Source of the DNA: Desertibaculum subflavum
GTDB taxonomy: Bacteria > Pseudomonadota > Alphaproteobacteria > Ferrovibrionales > Ferrovibrionaceae
NCBI GenBank assembly: GCA_003576705.1
Contig: QOZS01000013.1
Coordinates: 1 to 64,000, forward strand
Direction: 5' to 3'
DNA: 64,000 nt
Below the pieces are notes generated by a model that did no database searches, was not told where the DNA came from, and saw only the letters and a list, made by a program, of their open reading frames with translations. A program made the position numbers and the translations under genes. Of this stretch, positions 50,110 to 58,626 are shown piece after piece (position 1 is the stretch's first letter; each line of letters starts with the position of its first letter).

Positions 50110-50709
50110 ATGAGCCAAATCGTCAAGGCGCCGGATGTGCGCCTCGTGCCCGCACGCCGCCGCTTCCTCGGCACGCTCGGCACCGCCACCCTCTCCGCCA
50201 CCGCTGTCGCCATCCTCGCCGGCTGCGAGCGCATGGCGACCGCCCAGGGCGGATCGGCCGCGAACGACGTGCAGATCCTGAACGTCGCCCTCGGCCTGGA
50301 GCAGGAAGCGATCACCGCCTACCAGCTGGGCGCCGAGAGCGGTCTCCTGCAGAAGCCGGTGCTCGACGTCGCCGTGGCGTTCCAGAGCCACCACAAGGAG
50401 CATGCCGGCGCGCTGGAAGCCACCATCAGGAAGCTCGGCGGCGCACCGGTGGCGCCCAAGTCGAAGGACGAGTACGCCCGCGCGCTGAACGCCGCCTCGC
50501 TCCGGAACCAGACCGACGTGCTGAAGCTGGCGCAGCGGCTCGAGCGCGGCGCGGCCAATGCCTATATCGGCGTGATCCCCTCCTTCGGATCCAAGGACCT
50601 GGCCAAGGTCGCCGCTCGGCTGGCGGCGGACGAGACCATGCACTGGACGGCGCTGACCTCCGCGCTGGCCGAGCCGCTGCCGAAAGGCGCGCTGTCGTTC
50701 GGCGGTTGA
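50110..50709 (+). CDS. Exported ferritin-like domain protein (Tat/lipoprotein-like signal)
   Basis: A 199-residue protein with a signal combining twin Arg (RRRFLGTLG, about 17-25) and a lipobox-like ILAGC (Cys40). The mature part is a ferritin-like four-helix bundle: LEQEAITAYQLGAE, SHHKEHAGALE, LERGAANAY and ETMHWTAL, with Glu and His ligands for a di-iron site. It may store or detoxify iron or peroxide. It follows the ECF sigma gene and precedes a cytochrome c. Confidence 0.85.
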   Translation: MSQIVKAPDVRLVPARRRFLGTLGTATLSATAVAILAGCERMATAQGGSAANDVQILNVALGLEQEAITAYQLGAESGLLQKPVLDVAVAFQSHHKEHAGALEATIRKLGGAPVAPKSKDEYARALNAASLRNQTDVLKLAQRLERGAANAYIGVIPSFGSKDLAKVAARLAADETMHWTALTSALAEPLPKGALSFGG

Positions 50710-50791
50710 CTTCACTCCCTCACAACCGTCGCACCCCCGCCGGCGGGACACCTCCAAGCCCGCCGGCGGATGTGCACCGGAGACGAAGGCC

Positions 50792-51166
50792 ATGTGCCGC
50801 GCCGCGACCGCCGCCATCCTGACGCTCGCCGGCCTGCTGATCGCGGCCGGCGCCGTGCACGCCGCCGACCCGGAACGGGGACGCGAACTCTACGAGGCGC
50901 GCTGCACGGGCTGCCACTCGATCGACGCCAACCGCGTCGGCCCGATGCATCGCGGCGTGTTCGGCCGCAAGGCCGGCTCGGTCGCCGATTTCACCTATTC
51001 GCCGGCGGTCAAGGCTTCGGCGATCGTCTGGAACGACGCGACTCTGGATCGCTGGCTCGCCGGACCGCAGAAGCTGATCCCGGGACAGCGGATGAACTTC
51101 ACCGTCGGCCAGCCCGAAGACCGCGCCGACATCATCGCCTATCTGAAGAGCGACGCGGCGCGTTAG
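50792..51166 (+). CDS. Class I c-type cytochrome
   Basis: A 124-residue periplasmic cytochrome. A signal peptide (about 1-24) leads to the haem-binding CTGCHS site (Cys38, Cys41, His42), preceded by ERGRELYEARC. The distal ligand is probably the Met in GQRMNF near residue 98. This small mono-haem type (c2/c552-like) shuttles electrons. It is 82 bases after the ferritin-like gene, probably the same operon. Confidence 0.9.
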   Translation: MCRAATAAILTLAGLLIAAGAVHAADPERGRELYEARCTGCHSIDANRVGPMHRGVFGRKAGSVADFTYSPAVKASAIVWNDATLDRWLAGPQKLIPGQRMNFTVGQPEDRADIIAYLKSDAAR

Positions 51167-51359
51167 CCGGTGCGTTCGTCGCCGCCAACTGCGCAACCGG
51201 CGGCGGTACTTCATCGCAACAATAATAAACCCTTAAACTCCCGGGCCGTAACTTGCGGGGCCGATTCCTCACTGTTAGGGTGTGACAAAACGAGGCTTTG
51301 GGTCGGTCAGAGTCGCACTGAAACGGTTGGCCGGCGCGAAACAACTGGGAGGTACCGCA

Positions 51360-52406
51360 ATGCGCATGCGCGCGATGATAGCTGCACTGATCGTTACGCC
51401 GGCTTTCGCCCTCGCCGGGACGGCCGCCGCTCAGACGGTCGACGGCCCGAAAGTGACCTGGAAGGCCGGCGCCTGGGGCAAGCCCCGCGCGGCCAGCAAG
51501 GGCTTCGACACGGTTGCCAAGTACGTCAAGGAAAAGACCAAGGGCAACTTCACCATCACCGTCGGCTACGGCACCTACGGCGACCCGAAGGAGCTGCTCG
51601 ACCTGCTCTCGGTCGGCGCGCTGGAAGCCACCAACATGTGCTCGTCGTATCACCCCGAAAAGCATCCGGGCTATACGGCGCTCGACCTGCCCTTCCTGCC
51701 CTTCCCCAATGGCGACGTGCAGGAGAAGGTGCACGAGAAGTTCCACCAGCATCCCTACATCCTGCAGGAGATGGCGAAGTGGAAGGCGAAGCCCTACATG
51801 TCGACCCTGCTGCCGCAATACGAATTCGTCGGCCGCAGCTCGCCGCCGCCGAAGACGGTGGAAGGCTGGAAAGGGCTGCGCGTGCGTGCGATCGGCGGCA
51901 TCGGCGCGGCCATGGCCAAGGTCGGCGCCATCCCGACCTCGGTGCCGGCGCCTGAAGTCTACACCATGCTGGAGCGCGGTGCGGTCGATGCGGCCTCGTT
52001 CCCGTCCACCTACGCGCATGGCTCGTACCGGACCTACGAGGTCGGCAAGTGGTTCACCTCGAACCTCTCGCCCGGCACGCAGGCCTGCCCGGTGATGCTC
52101 AACATCGATGCCTGGAACAAGCTGCCGAAGCAGTATCAGGACCTGCTGATGGAGGCCAAGGGCCCGGGCTATGTCGAGCAGAAGAAGGCCTATGGCGAGG
52201 CGGACGAGAAGTACCTCGCCGAGTTCAAGCGCAAGAAGCTCGAGTTCATCACCTATTCCGAGGCCGATCTGAAGAAGTTCGAGGAGATCGGCGGCAAGCC
52301 CGTATGGGACGAGTGGGTGGCGGAGAAATCCAAGCAGGGCGTGCCGGCCGCCGAGCTCTTGAAGCTGATCCTCGACACCGCGAAAGCCGCGGCGCCGAAG
52401 AGCTGA
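51360..52406 (+). CDS. dctP: TRAP transporter substrate-binding protein (DctP family)
   Basis: A 348-residue periplasmic receptor. Signal peptide about 1-25 (LIVTPAFALAGTAAAQ). The DctP fold shows VTWKAGAWGKPRAASKG, YGDPKELLDLLSVGALEATN, LRVRAIGGIGAAMAKVGA and GAVDAASFPST. ATG 51360 has GGGAGG 7 bases upstream; the longer frame at 51282 precedes the signal. It should bind a carboxylate or related acid and deliver it to the DctQM permease, encoded next. Confidence 0.92.
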   Translation: MRMRAMIAALIVTPAFALAGTAAAQTVDGPKVTWKAGAWGKPRAASKGFDTVAKYVKEKTKGNFTITVGYGTYGDPKELLDLLSVGALEATNMCSSYHPEKHPGYTALDLPFLPFPNGDVQEKVHEKFHQHPYILQEMAKWKAKPYMSTLLPQYEFVGRSSPPPKTVEGWKGLRVRAIGGIGAAMAKVGAIPTSVPAPEVYTMLERGAVDAASFPSTYAHGSYRTYEVGKWFTSNLSPGTQACPVMLNIDAWNKLPKQYQDLLMEAKGPGYVEQKKAYGEADEKYLAEFKRKKLEFITYSEADLKKFEEIGGKPVWDEWVAEKSKQGVPAAELLKLILDTAKAAAPKS

Positions 52407-52417
52407 TCGGGTCCATC

Positions 52418-52442
52418 GGCCCCGGGGCACAACCCCGGGGCC
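52418..52442 (+). terminator. Internal terminator/attenuator hairpin dctP-dctQ
   Basis: Perfect 10-bp stem GGCCCCGGGG / CCCCGGGGCC with a CACAA loop, followed by GTTTGATTT. It ends 54 bases before dctQ. Such hairpins in TRAP operons reduce permease expression relative to the binding protein and stabilise the dctP mRNA. Confidence 0.7.
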
Positions 52443-52496
52443 GTTTGATTTCGAGGCCAATCACTCAGGGCCAATATCAATAAGGGGAAGCAAGTT

Positions 52497-53141
52497 GTGA
52501 CGGGGACGGCCGCGGAGGCCGGGCCGCCGACCAGTCTGGTCGGCCGCCTCAGCCTCCTCTATTCGAGACTGGAAAACGCGCTGAACCTGGCGGCGGCCGT
52601 CGCCATCTTCGCGTTGATGATCATCGGCGTGATCCAGATCGTCGGCCGGACGCTGTTCAATCTCGGCATCTATGGCTATGTCGATTGGATTGAGCAGTTC
52701 GCCGTCATCTACGCCATCCTCGGCATCGCCTATTGCCAGCGCTACGGCAGCCATATTCGCATGGAGATCGTGCTGACCCTGCTCAGGGGCCGGGTGCTCT
52801 GGGCCTTGGAAGCGTTCGGCGTGATCGTCGGCCTGATCCTGGTCGGGCTGCTGATCGACACCTCGTGGGATCACTTCATGCGGGCGTGGACGCGCGGCGA
52901 TTCCTCCATGGACATCCGCCTGCCCGTATGGCCCGCCAAACTGATCGTGCCGATTGCGCTGACCACGTTGTGGCTCCGGCTGCTGCTGCAGCTGCTCGGC
53001 TATCTCCGCATGTTCGCCGATCCGAGCCGGGTGCCGGAGGCGGTGCCGGTGGTCGAAACACCGGAAGAACTGGCGCGGCACGAGATCGAGGACGCACTCG
53101 GTCGCAATCTGCCGCCGAATGACCCGTCGCGGGTGATCTGA
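52497..53141 (+). CDS. dctQ: TRAP transporter small permease (DctQ family)
   Basis: A 214-residue inner-membrane protein with four helices (about 30-50, 55-75, 95-115, 145-165). DctQ motifs include the LENALNLAAAVAIFALMIIGV opening and RYGSHIRMEI, and the VLLIDTSW-like region. GTG 52497 is preceded by AAGGGGAAG. The tail (about 180-214) is hydrophilic and acidic. It joins DctM and DctP. Confidence 0.9.
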   Translation: MTGTAAEAGPPTSLVGRLSLLYSRLENALNLAAAVAIFALMIIGVIQIVGRTLFNLGIYGYVDWIEQFAVIYAILGIAYCQRYGSHIRMEIVLTLLRGRVLWALEAFGVIVGLILVGLLIDTSWDHFMRAWTRGDSSMDIRLPVWPAKLIVPIALTTLWLRLLLQLLGYLRMFADPSRVPEAVPVVETPEELARHEIEDALGRNLPPNDPSRVI

Positions 53142-53143
53142 GT

Positions 53144-54433
53144 ATGGAACCGATTGAAATCGGCACTATCGGGGCGCTCTCGCTGGTCGTCCTGGCGGCG
53201 CTCGGCGTGCGCATATTCATCGCGGCCGGGGTCGTGGGCACCATCGGGCTGGTCGCCATGATCGGACCTACCGCAGGCTTACAGGCCGCCGGCACGGTGC
53301 CGCACGCCAAATCGGCGTCCTACACGCTCTCCGTGCTGCCGATGTTCATCATCATCGGCTATCTCGCCTACTACGCCCGCATCACGCAGTCCTGCTTCGA
53401 GGCGGCGCGGCGCTGGCTCGGCTGGCTGCCGGGCGGGCTAGCCATCGGCACCGTCTTCGCCGTCGCCGCCTTCTCCGCCGTGTCCGGTGCGTCCACGGCC
53501 GCGGCGGCGGTGTTCGCCCGCGTCGCCATCCCGGAAATGCTGAAGAACGGCTACAACCGGCGCCTGGCCGCCGGCGTTGTGGCTGCCGGCGCGACGCTGG
53601 ATTCGCTGATCCCGCCTTCCGGCCTGCTGGTTATCTACGGCATCATCGTCGAGGAATCGATCGGCAAGCTGCTGATCGCCGGCTTCGTGCCGGGCTTCAT
53701 CTCGGCGCTGGTCTACACCGCGATCATCATCTTCCGCTGCAAGCTCGACCCGACCCTGGGGCCGCCGGTCGGCGGCTATTCCTGGCGGCAGCGTCTTGAG
53801 AGCCTGCCCGGCACTTTCCCGGTCTGGCTGGTGATCGGCCTGATCTTCAGCGCCATGTATTACGGCTGGGCGACGCCGACCGAGGCCGGCGCGCTCGGCG
53901 CCTTCTCGGTGCTGGTGATCGCGCTCTGGTACGGCATGAGCTGGGGCGACCTGAAGAAGGCGCTGGCCGACACCGCCAAGCTGACGGTGATGATCTTCAC
54001 CGTCATCTGGGGCGTGCTGATCTTCGTGCTGTTCCTCGGCTATGCCCAGCTGCCGGAGACGATCGCCCAGTGGGTGACCGACCAGGCGCTGCCGCCGATC
54101 GTCATCCTGCTGCTGATCTACCTGATCTATTTCATCCTCGGCTGCTTCATGGATGCGATCGGCATGCTGCTCCTGACCCTGCCGATCGTGTTTCCGGTGA
54201 TCGTCAATATGGGCTACGACCCGATCTGGTTCGGCATCATCGTGGTCAAGCTCTGCGGCATCTGCCTGCTGACCCCGCCGGTCGGGCTCTGCTGCTATGT
54301 GGTGAACGGCGTCAGGCCCGATATCCCGCTCGGCGACGTGTTCCGCGGCATCTGGCCCTTCGTCGTCGCCGACGTCATCACCATCAGCATCCTGACCGCG
54401 TATCCGGGGCTGGTCACCTTCATCATCGACTGA
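53144..54433 (+). CDS. dctM: TRAP transporter large permease (DctM family)
   Basis: A 429-residue inner-membrane protein with about twelve helices. Typical segments: FSAVSGASTAAAAVFARVAIPEM, GATLDSLIPPSGLLVIYGI, YYGWATPTEAGALGAF and GCFMDAIGMLLLTLPIVFPVI. It imports the solute with Na+ or H+. It starts 3 bases after dctQ. Confidence 0.95.
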   Translation: MEPIEIGTIGALSLVVLAALGVRIFIAAGVVGTIGLVAMIGPTAGLQAAGTVPHAKSASYTLSVLPMFIIIGYLAYYARITQSCFEAARRWLGWLPGGLAIGTVFAVAAFSAVSGASTAAAAVFARVAIPEMLKNGYNRRLAAGVVAAGATLDSLIPPSGLLVIYGIIVEESIGKLLIAGFVPGFISALVYTAIIIFRCKLDPTLGPPVGGYSWRQRLESLPGTFPVWLVIGLIFSAMYYGWATPTEAGALGAFSVLVIALWYGMSWGDLKKALADTAKLTVMIFTVIWGVLIFVLFLGYAQLPETIAQWVTDQALPPIVILLLIYLIYFILGCFMDAIGMLLLTLPIVFPVIVNMGYDPIWFGIIVVKLCGICLLTPPVGLCCYVVNGVRPDIPLGDVFRGIWPFVVADVITISILTAYPGLVTFIID

Positions 54434-54539
54434 CGCCGCGTCGCAACCGCTCGCAGGGCATGCGCGCGCAGCATGCTGCCATGCCCCGCCGCCGCTCGCG
54501 CCGGGCGGTTCCGCGGCCTAGTTTGGCGGCGGTGACGGG

Positions 54540-55811
54540 ATGCAGCAGCGCTCAGGGCCGATCCAACAGAATGTGACGGAGGCGACGGCCGGAGCCATCG
54601 GCGTGGTGGCGCTGGTGTTCTGCCTCGGCATGCTGGGCCAGGGGCTGAACGGTGCGTTTCCGGTCTTCGTGCTGCCGATCACCCAGGCGCTCGAGCTCGA
54701 CCGCGCCGCCTTCGTCGGCCTCTACGCCATCAGCATGCTGGTGCTCGGACTCTCGGCGCCGGTGATCGGAACGGTGTTCGACCGCGTCGGCCCGCGCGCC
54801 CTGGCGCTCGGCGGCGTCGCCTGCATGGGCGGCTCGCTCACCGCCGCCGCCTTCGCCGATCGGCTCTGGCAGCTGCAGCTGACGCTCGGCCTTGGCTGCG
54901 GCCTTGCCATCGCGGCGCTCGGCTCGGTCATGCAGGCCGGCTTATTGACGCGCTGGTTCCGGGCGCGGCTTGCCACCGCCATTGCGGTCGGCTTCTGCGC
55001 CGGCGGGATCGGCGTGCTGATCTTCTCGCCCTTCGCGCAGCTCCTCATCGAATGGGGCGGCTGGCGCTTCGCCTATCGCCATATCGGCATCGGTTTGCTG
55101 GTGCTGGTGGTGCCGCTTGCGCTGCTGCCCTGGCGGCGCATCGCGGCCGGCAATCCGGCGTTGCCGCACCGCGTTCGGGCCAATGGCGCGCCGGCCGAAG
55201 GCCCGCGTCTCGGCGCGGCGATGCGAACCCTCGCCTTCTGGGCGCTGATCTGGTCCTTCGCCTTCACCTCGGTCGGCGTCTTCTCGCTGACGCCGCAGGT
55301 CGTCGCGCGCCTGGTCGAGGCCGGCTTCGCGCCGATCCAGGCGGCGTCGATCTTCGGCTTCACCACCATGCTGACCCCGGTCGGCATGATCGGCGCCGGC
55401 TGGCTCGCCGATCGCGGCGGGCGCGAGATGTCGCTTGGCCTCAGCTACACGGCGACCATCGTCGGCGTCATCGCCTTCGCGCTGATCGACGGCCCGGGCG
55501 ATGTCGTGCCGCTCGCCGTCTTCGCGCTGCTCTACGGCTCCACCATGGGCTCGCGCGCGCCGGTGATATCCTCGCTGGCAAGCCAGCTCTTCGCCGGCCG
55601 CTCGTTCGGCCGCATCCTCGGCTCGATCAGCCTGGCGCAGGGCGTCGGCGCCGCCTTCGGGGCGCAGATGGGCGGCCTGATCCATGACTGGACCGGCAAT
55701 TACCAGGCGCTCTGCGCCTTCTCGGCCGTCGCCTTGCTAGTCGCCGCCACCCCCATCTATGTTCTCGCCCGCCGGCTGCGACAACGACCGCCCGGTGGAG
55801 GAGCCCAATGA
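54540..55811 (+). CDS. MFS transporter (OFA/monocarboxylate-like)
   Basis: A 423-residue major facilitator protein with twelve helices. The first loop (GLSAPVIGTVFDRVGPRALALGG) and AGWLADRGGREMSLGLS after helix 8 are typical of the oxalate/formate antiporter-like subclass. It overlaps the acyl-CoA dehydrogenase start by 4 bases, so it belongs to the same catabolic operon and may carry the acid or exchange a product. Confidence 0.87.
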   Translation: MQQRSGPIQQNVTEATAGAIGVVALVFCLGMLGQGLNGAFPVFVLPITQALELDRAAFVGLYAISMLVLGLSAPVIGTVFDRVGPRALALGGVACMGGSLTAAAFADRLWQLQLTLGLGCGLAIAALGSVMQAGLLTRWFRARLATAIAVGFCAGGIGVLIFSPFAQLLIEWGGWRFAYRHIGIGLLVLVVPLALLPWRRIAAGNPALPHRVRANGAPAEGPRLGAAMRTLAFWALIWSFAFTSVGVFSLTPQVVARLVEAGFAPIQAASIFGFTTMLTPVGMIGAGWLADRGGREMSLGLSYTATIVGVIAFALIDGPGDVVPLAVFALLYGSTMGSRAPVISSLASQLFAGRSFGRILGSISLAQGVGAAFGAQMGGLIHDWTGNYQALCAFSAVALLVAATPIYVLARRLRQRPPGGGAQ

Positions 55812-56974
55812 ATTTCGAGTTTACCGAGGCGCAGGAGGCGATCCGCGACGCGGTCGCCAAGCTCTGCGCCAAGTACGGCCCCGATTACTGGCTGGCGCGC
55901 GACGAGGACGGCCGCTTCCCCGAGGAGTTCGTCAAGGATCTGGCCGCCGGTGGCTGGCTCGCCATCACCATGCCGCCCGAGCTCGGCGGCTCCGGCCTCG
56001 GCGTCACCGAGGCGGCGCTGATGATGCAGACCATCGCCCGCTCGGGCGCCGGCTTCTCCGGCTGCTCCGCCATCCACATCAACCTGTTCGGGCCGATGCC
56101 GGTGGTCGTCTACGGCACCGAGGAGCAGAAGCGGCGCATGCTGCCGCCGATGATGCAGGGCAAGGACCGCACCTGCTTCGGCGTGACCGAACCCGATGCC
56201 GGGCTCGACACCTCCAAGGTGAAGACGCGCGCCGTGAAGGACGGCAAGCACTACATCGTGCACGGCCAGAAGATCTGGACCTCGACGGCGCAAACCGCGA
56301 CCAAGATCCTGCTGCTCGCCCGCACCAAGCCGATCGAGCAGTGCAAGACCGGCTTCGACGGGCTCTCGCTGTTCTTCACCGATTTCGACCGCAATCACGT
56401 CGAGGTGCGCGAGATCCACAAGATGGGCCGCAAGGCGGTGGATTCGAACCAGGTGTTCTTCGACGGCATGAAGGTGCCGGAGGAGGACCTGATCGGCAAG
56501 GAAGGCGAAGGCTTCAAGTACCTGCTGCACGGCCTGAACCCGGAGCGCATCCTGATCGCGGCGGAGGCGACCGGCCTCGGCCAGGTGGCGCTGGAGCGCG
56601 CCACGCAATACGCCAAGGACCGCGTCGTGTTCGGCCGGCCGATCGGGCAGAACCAGTCGATCCAGCATCCGCTGGCGGTGAACTGGATCGAGCTGGAAGC
56701 CGCCGAGCTGCTGACCTACAAGGCCGCCTCGCTCTACGACGCCAAGCAGAATTGCGGCGCCGAGGCGAACTCGGCCAAGTACTTCGCCGCCGAGGCCGCC
56801 TTCAAGGCGTGCACCCAGGCTGTCATGACGCATGGCGGCATGGGCTATGCGAAGGAGTTCCATGTCGAGCGCATGATGCGCGAGGTGATGATCGCGCGGA
56901 TCGCGCCGGTCAGCCGCGAGCTGGTGCTCTCCTACGTGGCGGAAAAGGCCCTCGGCCTGCCGAAGTCCTACTGA
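55808..56974 (+). CDS. Acyl-CoA dehydrogenase
   Basis: A 388-residue FAD enzyme. Conserved parts are MNFEFTEAQEAIRDAVAK, CFGVTEPDAGLDTSKVKTRA (the substrate and FAD-binding region), GLGQVALERATQYAKDR, RPIGQNQSIQHPLA and MTHGGMGYAKEFHVE. It should create a 2,3-double bond in an acyl-CoA. Its stop overlaps the start of the CoA-transferase gene, and it is part of the five-gene cassette. Confidence 0.94.
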   Translation: MNFEFTEAQEAIRDAVAKLCAKYGPDYWLARDEDGRFPEEFVKDLAAGGWLAITMPPELGGSGLGVTEAALMMQTIARSGAGFSGCSAIHINLFGPMPVVVYGTEEQKRRMLPPMMQGKDRTCFGVTEPDAGLDTSKVKTRAVKDGKHYIVHGQKIWTSTAQTATKILLLARTKPIEQCKTGFDGLSLFFTDFDRNHVEVREIHKMGRKAVDSNQVFFDGMKVPEEDLIGKEGEGFKYLLHGLNPERILIAAEATGLGQVALERATQYAKDRVVFGRPIGQNQSIQHPLAVNWIELEAAELLTYKAASLYDAKQNCGAEANSAKYFAAEAAFKACTQAVMTHGGMGYAKEFHVERMMREVMIARIAPVSRELVLSYVAEKALGLPKSY

Positions 56975-58146
56975 TGGCCGGTCCCCTGAGCGGCATCCGC
57001 GTCGTCGACCTGACGGCGGTGGTGCTGGGTCCCTACGCCACCCAGATGCTGGCGGATTTCGGCGCCGAGGTGATCAAGGTGGAGCCGCCGGAAGGCGACC
57101 TCAACCGCAACCTCGGCCCGCAAAAGACGGCGCTGATGAGCCCGATCCATTTGGGCGTCAACCGCGGCAAGCGCTCGGTCACGCTCGACCTGAAGAAGCC
57201 GAAGGCGCGCCAGGCGCTCTATCGCATGGTCGAGGGTGCCGATTGCTTCGTGCACTCGATGCGGCCGAAGGCGGCCAGGAGCCTCGGCATCTCCTATGAC
57301 GACATTCGGAAGATCAACCGGGGCATCGTCTATGCGAGCGCGCTCGGCTTCGGCACCGACGGGCCGAACGGCGACCAAGCGGCGTTCGACGACATCATGC
57401 AGGCCGCCTGCGGCGTCGCCGCGCTGATGGCGGAAACGGTGGGCGAGCCGCGCTATGCGCCCACCATCATCGCCGACAAGTCGGTCGGCCTCGCCTTCGG
57501 CAATGCGATCCTGGCCGCCCTGCTGCACCGCCAGCGCAGCGGCCAGGGCCAACAGGTGGAAGTGCCGATGTTCGAGACCATGGTCGGCTACATCATGGTG
57601 GAGCATCTCTGGACCAAGACGACCGATCCCGTGGACGGCAAGGCCGGCTATCCGCGCGTGCTGGCGCCGAGCCGCAAGCCCTATCGCACCAAGGACGGCT
57701 GGATCGGCATCCTGCCCTATTCCGACGCGCAGTGGCGCAGGCTCGCGGAGCTGATCGGCCGGCCGGGCCTGCTGGAGGAGCCGGAATTCCGCACGCTCGC
57801 CGATCGCACGCGCAACGTGAACGAGCTCTACGGCATCCTGGAGCGCGGCGTGGCCGGCCGCACGACGCGCGAATGGCTCGAGATCTGCGATGCGAACTCG
57901 ATCCCCGCCGCGCCGGTGAACGGGCTCAACGACCTGTTCAACGACCCGCATGCCAAGGCGGTCGGACTGTTCCAGAAGATGGAACACCCGACCGAGGGGC
58001 CGATGGTGACGGTGCGCCCGGCCGCGCGGTTCGGCGCGACGCCGCTGGCGCTCGGCCGGCCGGCACCGAAGCTCGGCCAGCATACGGTGGAGGTGCTGCG
58101 CGAGGCGGGCCTGAGCGAGACCGAGATCGAGGAGGCGATGCAATGA
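56974..58146 (+). CDS. CaiB/BaiF (family III) CoA-transferase
   Basis: A 390-residue CoA-transferase, second in the window. Motifs: RVVDLTAVVLGPYATQML, GAEVIKVEPPEGD, the catalytic Asp168 (TIIADKSVGLA) and HSMRPKAARSLGI. It probably activates the organic acid brought in by the TRAP or MFS system by moving CoA from another thioester. ATG 56974 overlaps the preceding TGA (TGATG). Confidence 0.93.
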   Translation: MAGPLSGIRVVDLTAVVLGPYATQMLADFGAEVIKVEPPEGDLNRNLGPQKTALMSPIHLGVNRGKRSVTLDLKKPKARQALYRMVEGADCFVHSMRPKAARSLGISYDDIRKINRGIVYASALGFGTDGPNGDQAAFDDIMQAACGVAALMAETVGEPRYAPTIIADKSVGLAFGNAILAALLHRQRSGQGQQVEVPMFETMVGYIMVEHLWTKTTDPVDGKAGYPRVLAPSRKPYRTKDGWIGILPYSDAQWRRLAELIGRPGLLEEPEFRTLADRTRNVNELYGILERGVAGRTTREWLEICDANSIPAAPVNGLNDLFNDPHAKAVGLFQKMEHPTEGPMVTVRPAARFGATPLALGRPAPKLGQHTVEVLREAGLSETEIEEAMQ

Positions 58147-58619
58147 GCAACGAAGAGATCCCGACCGTCGGTCTCGGCTTCTACTGGGACGACCTGAAGC
58201 TCGGTCAGAAGTTCAAGACCGTCGGCCGCACCGTGACGGAAGCCGACATCACCAACTTCGTCGGCGTCACCGGCATGACCGAGGTGCTGTTCAACAACCT
58301 GGAATTCCTGCGCACCGAGAGCGCGATCAAGGGCCGCCCGGCGCCGGGCGCACTGACCTACAGCTTCGCCGAAGGGCTGCTGGTGCAGTCAACCATGCAG
58401 GGCACCGGCTTCGCCTTCCTCAACATGACCTTGGACGTCAAGGCGCCGGTCGTCGCCGGCGACACCATCCATGTCGAGTGCGAGGTGGTGGAGATCCGCC
58501 CCACCTCGAAAGGCGGCCGCGGCCTGGTGCGCACCATGAACCTGGTGAAGAACCAGCGCGGCGAGGTGGTGATGACCTACAACCCGCTCCGCATGATGAA
58601 GGGCCGGAAGGGGAAGTAG
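58143..58619 (+). CDS. MaoC-like (hot-dog) dehydratase
   Basis: A 158-residue single-hot-dog protein. The hydratase segment VGRTVTEADITNFVGVTG with a catalytic Asp, and VVAGDTIHVECEVVEIRPTSKGGRG, are recognisable. The usual catalytic His is not clear, so activity as a true hydratase is less sure. It would hydrate the product of the acyl-CoA dehydrogenase. It overlaps the CoA-transferase by 4 bases and ends the operon. Confidence 0.88.
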   Translation: MSNEEIPTVGLGFYWDDLKLGQKFKTVGRTVTEADITNFVGVTGMTEVLFNNLEFLRTESAIKGRPAPGALTYSFAEGLLVQSTMQGTGFAFLNMTLDVKAPVVAGDTIHVECEVVEIRPTSKGGRGLVRTMNLVKNQRGEVVMTYNPLRMMKGRKGK

Positions 58620-58626
58620 CGGCGCC

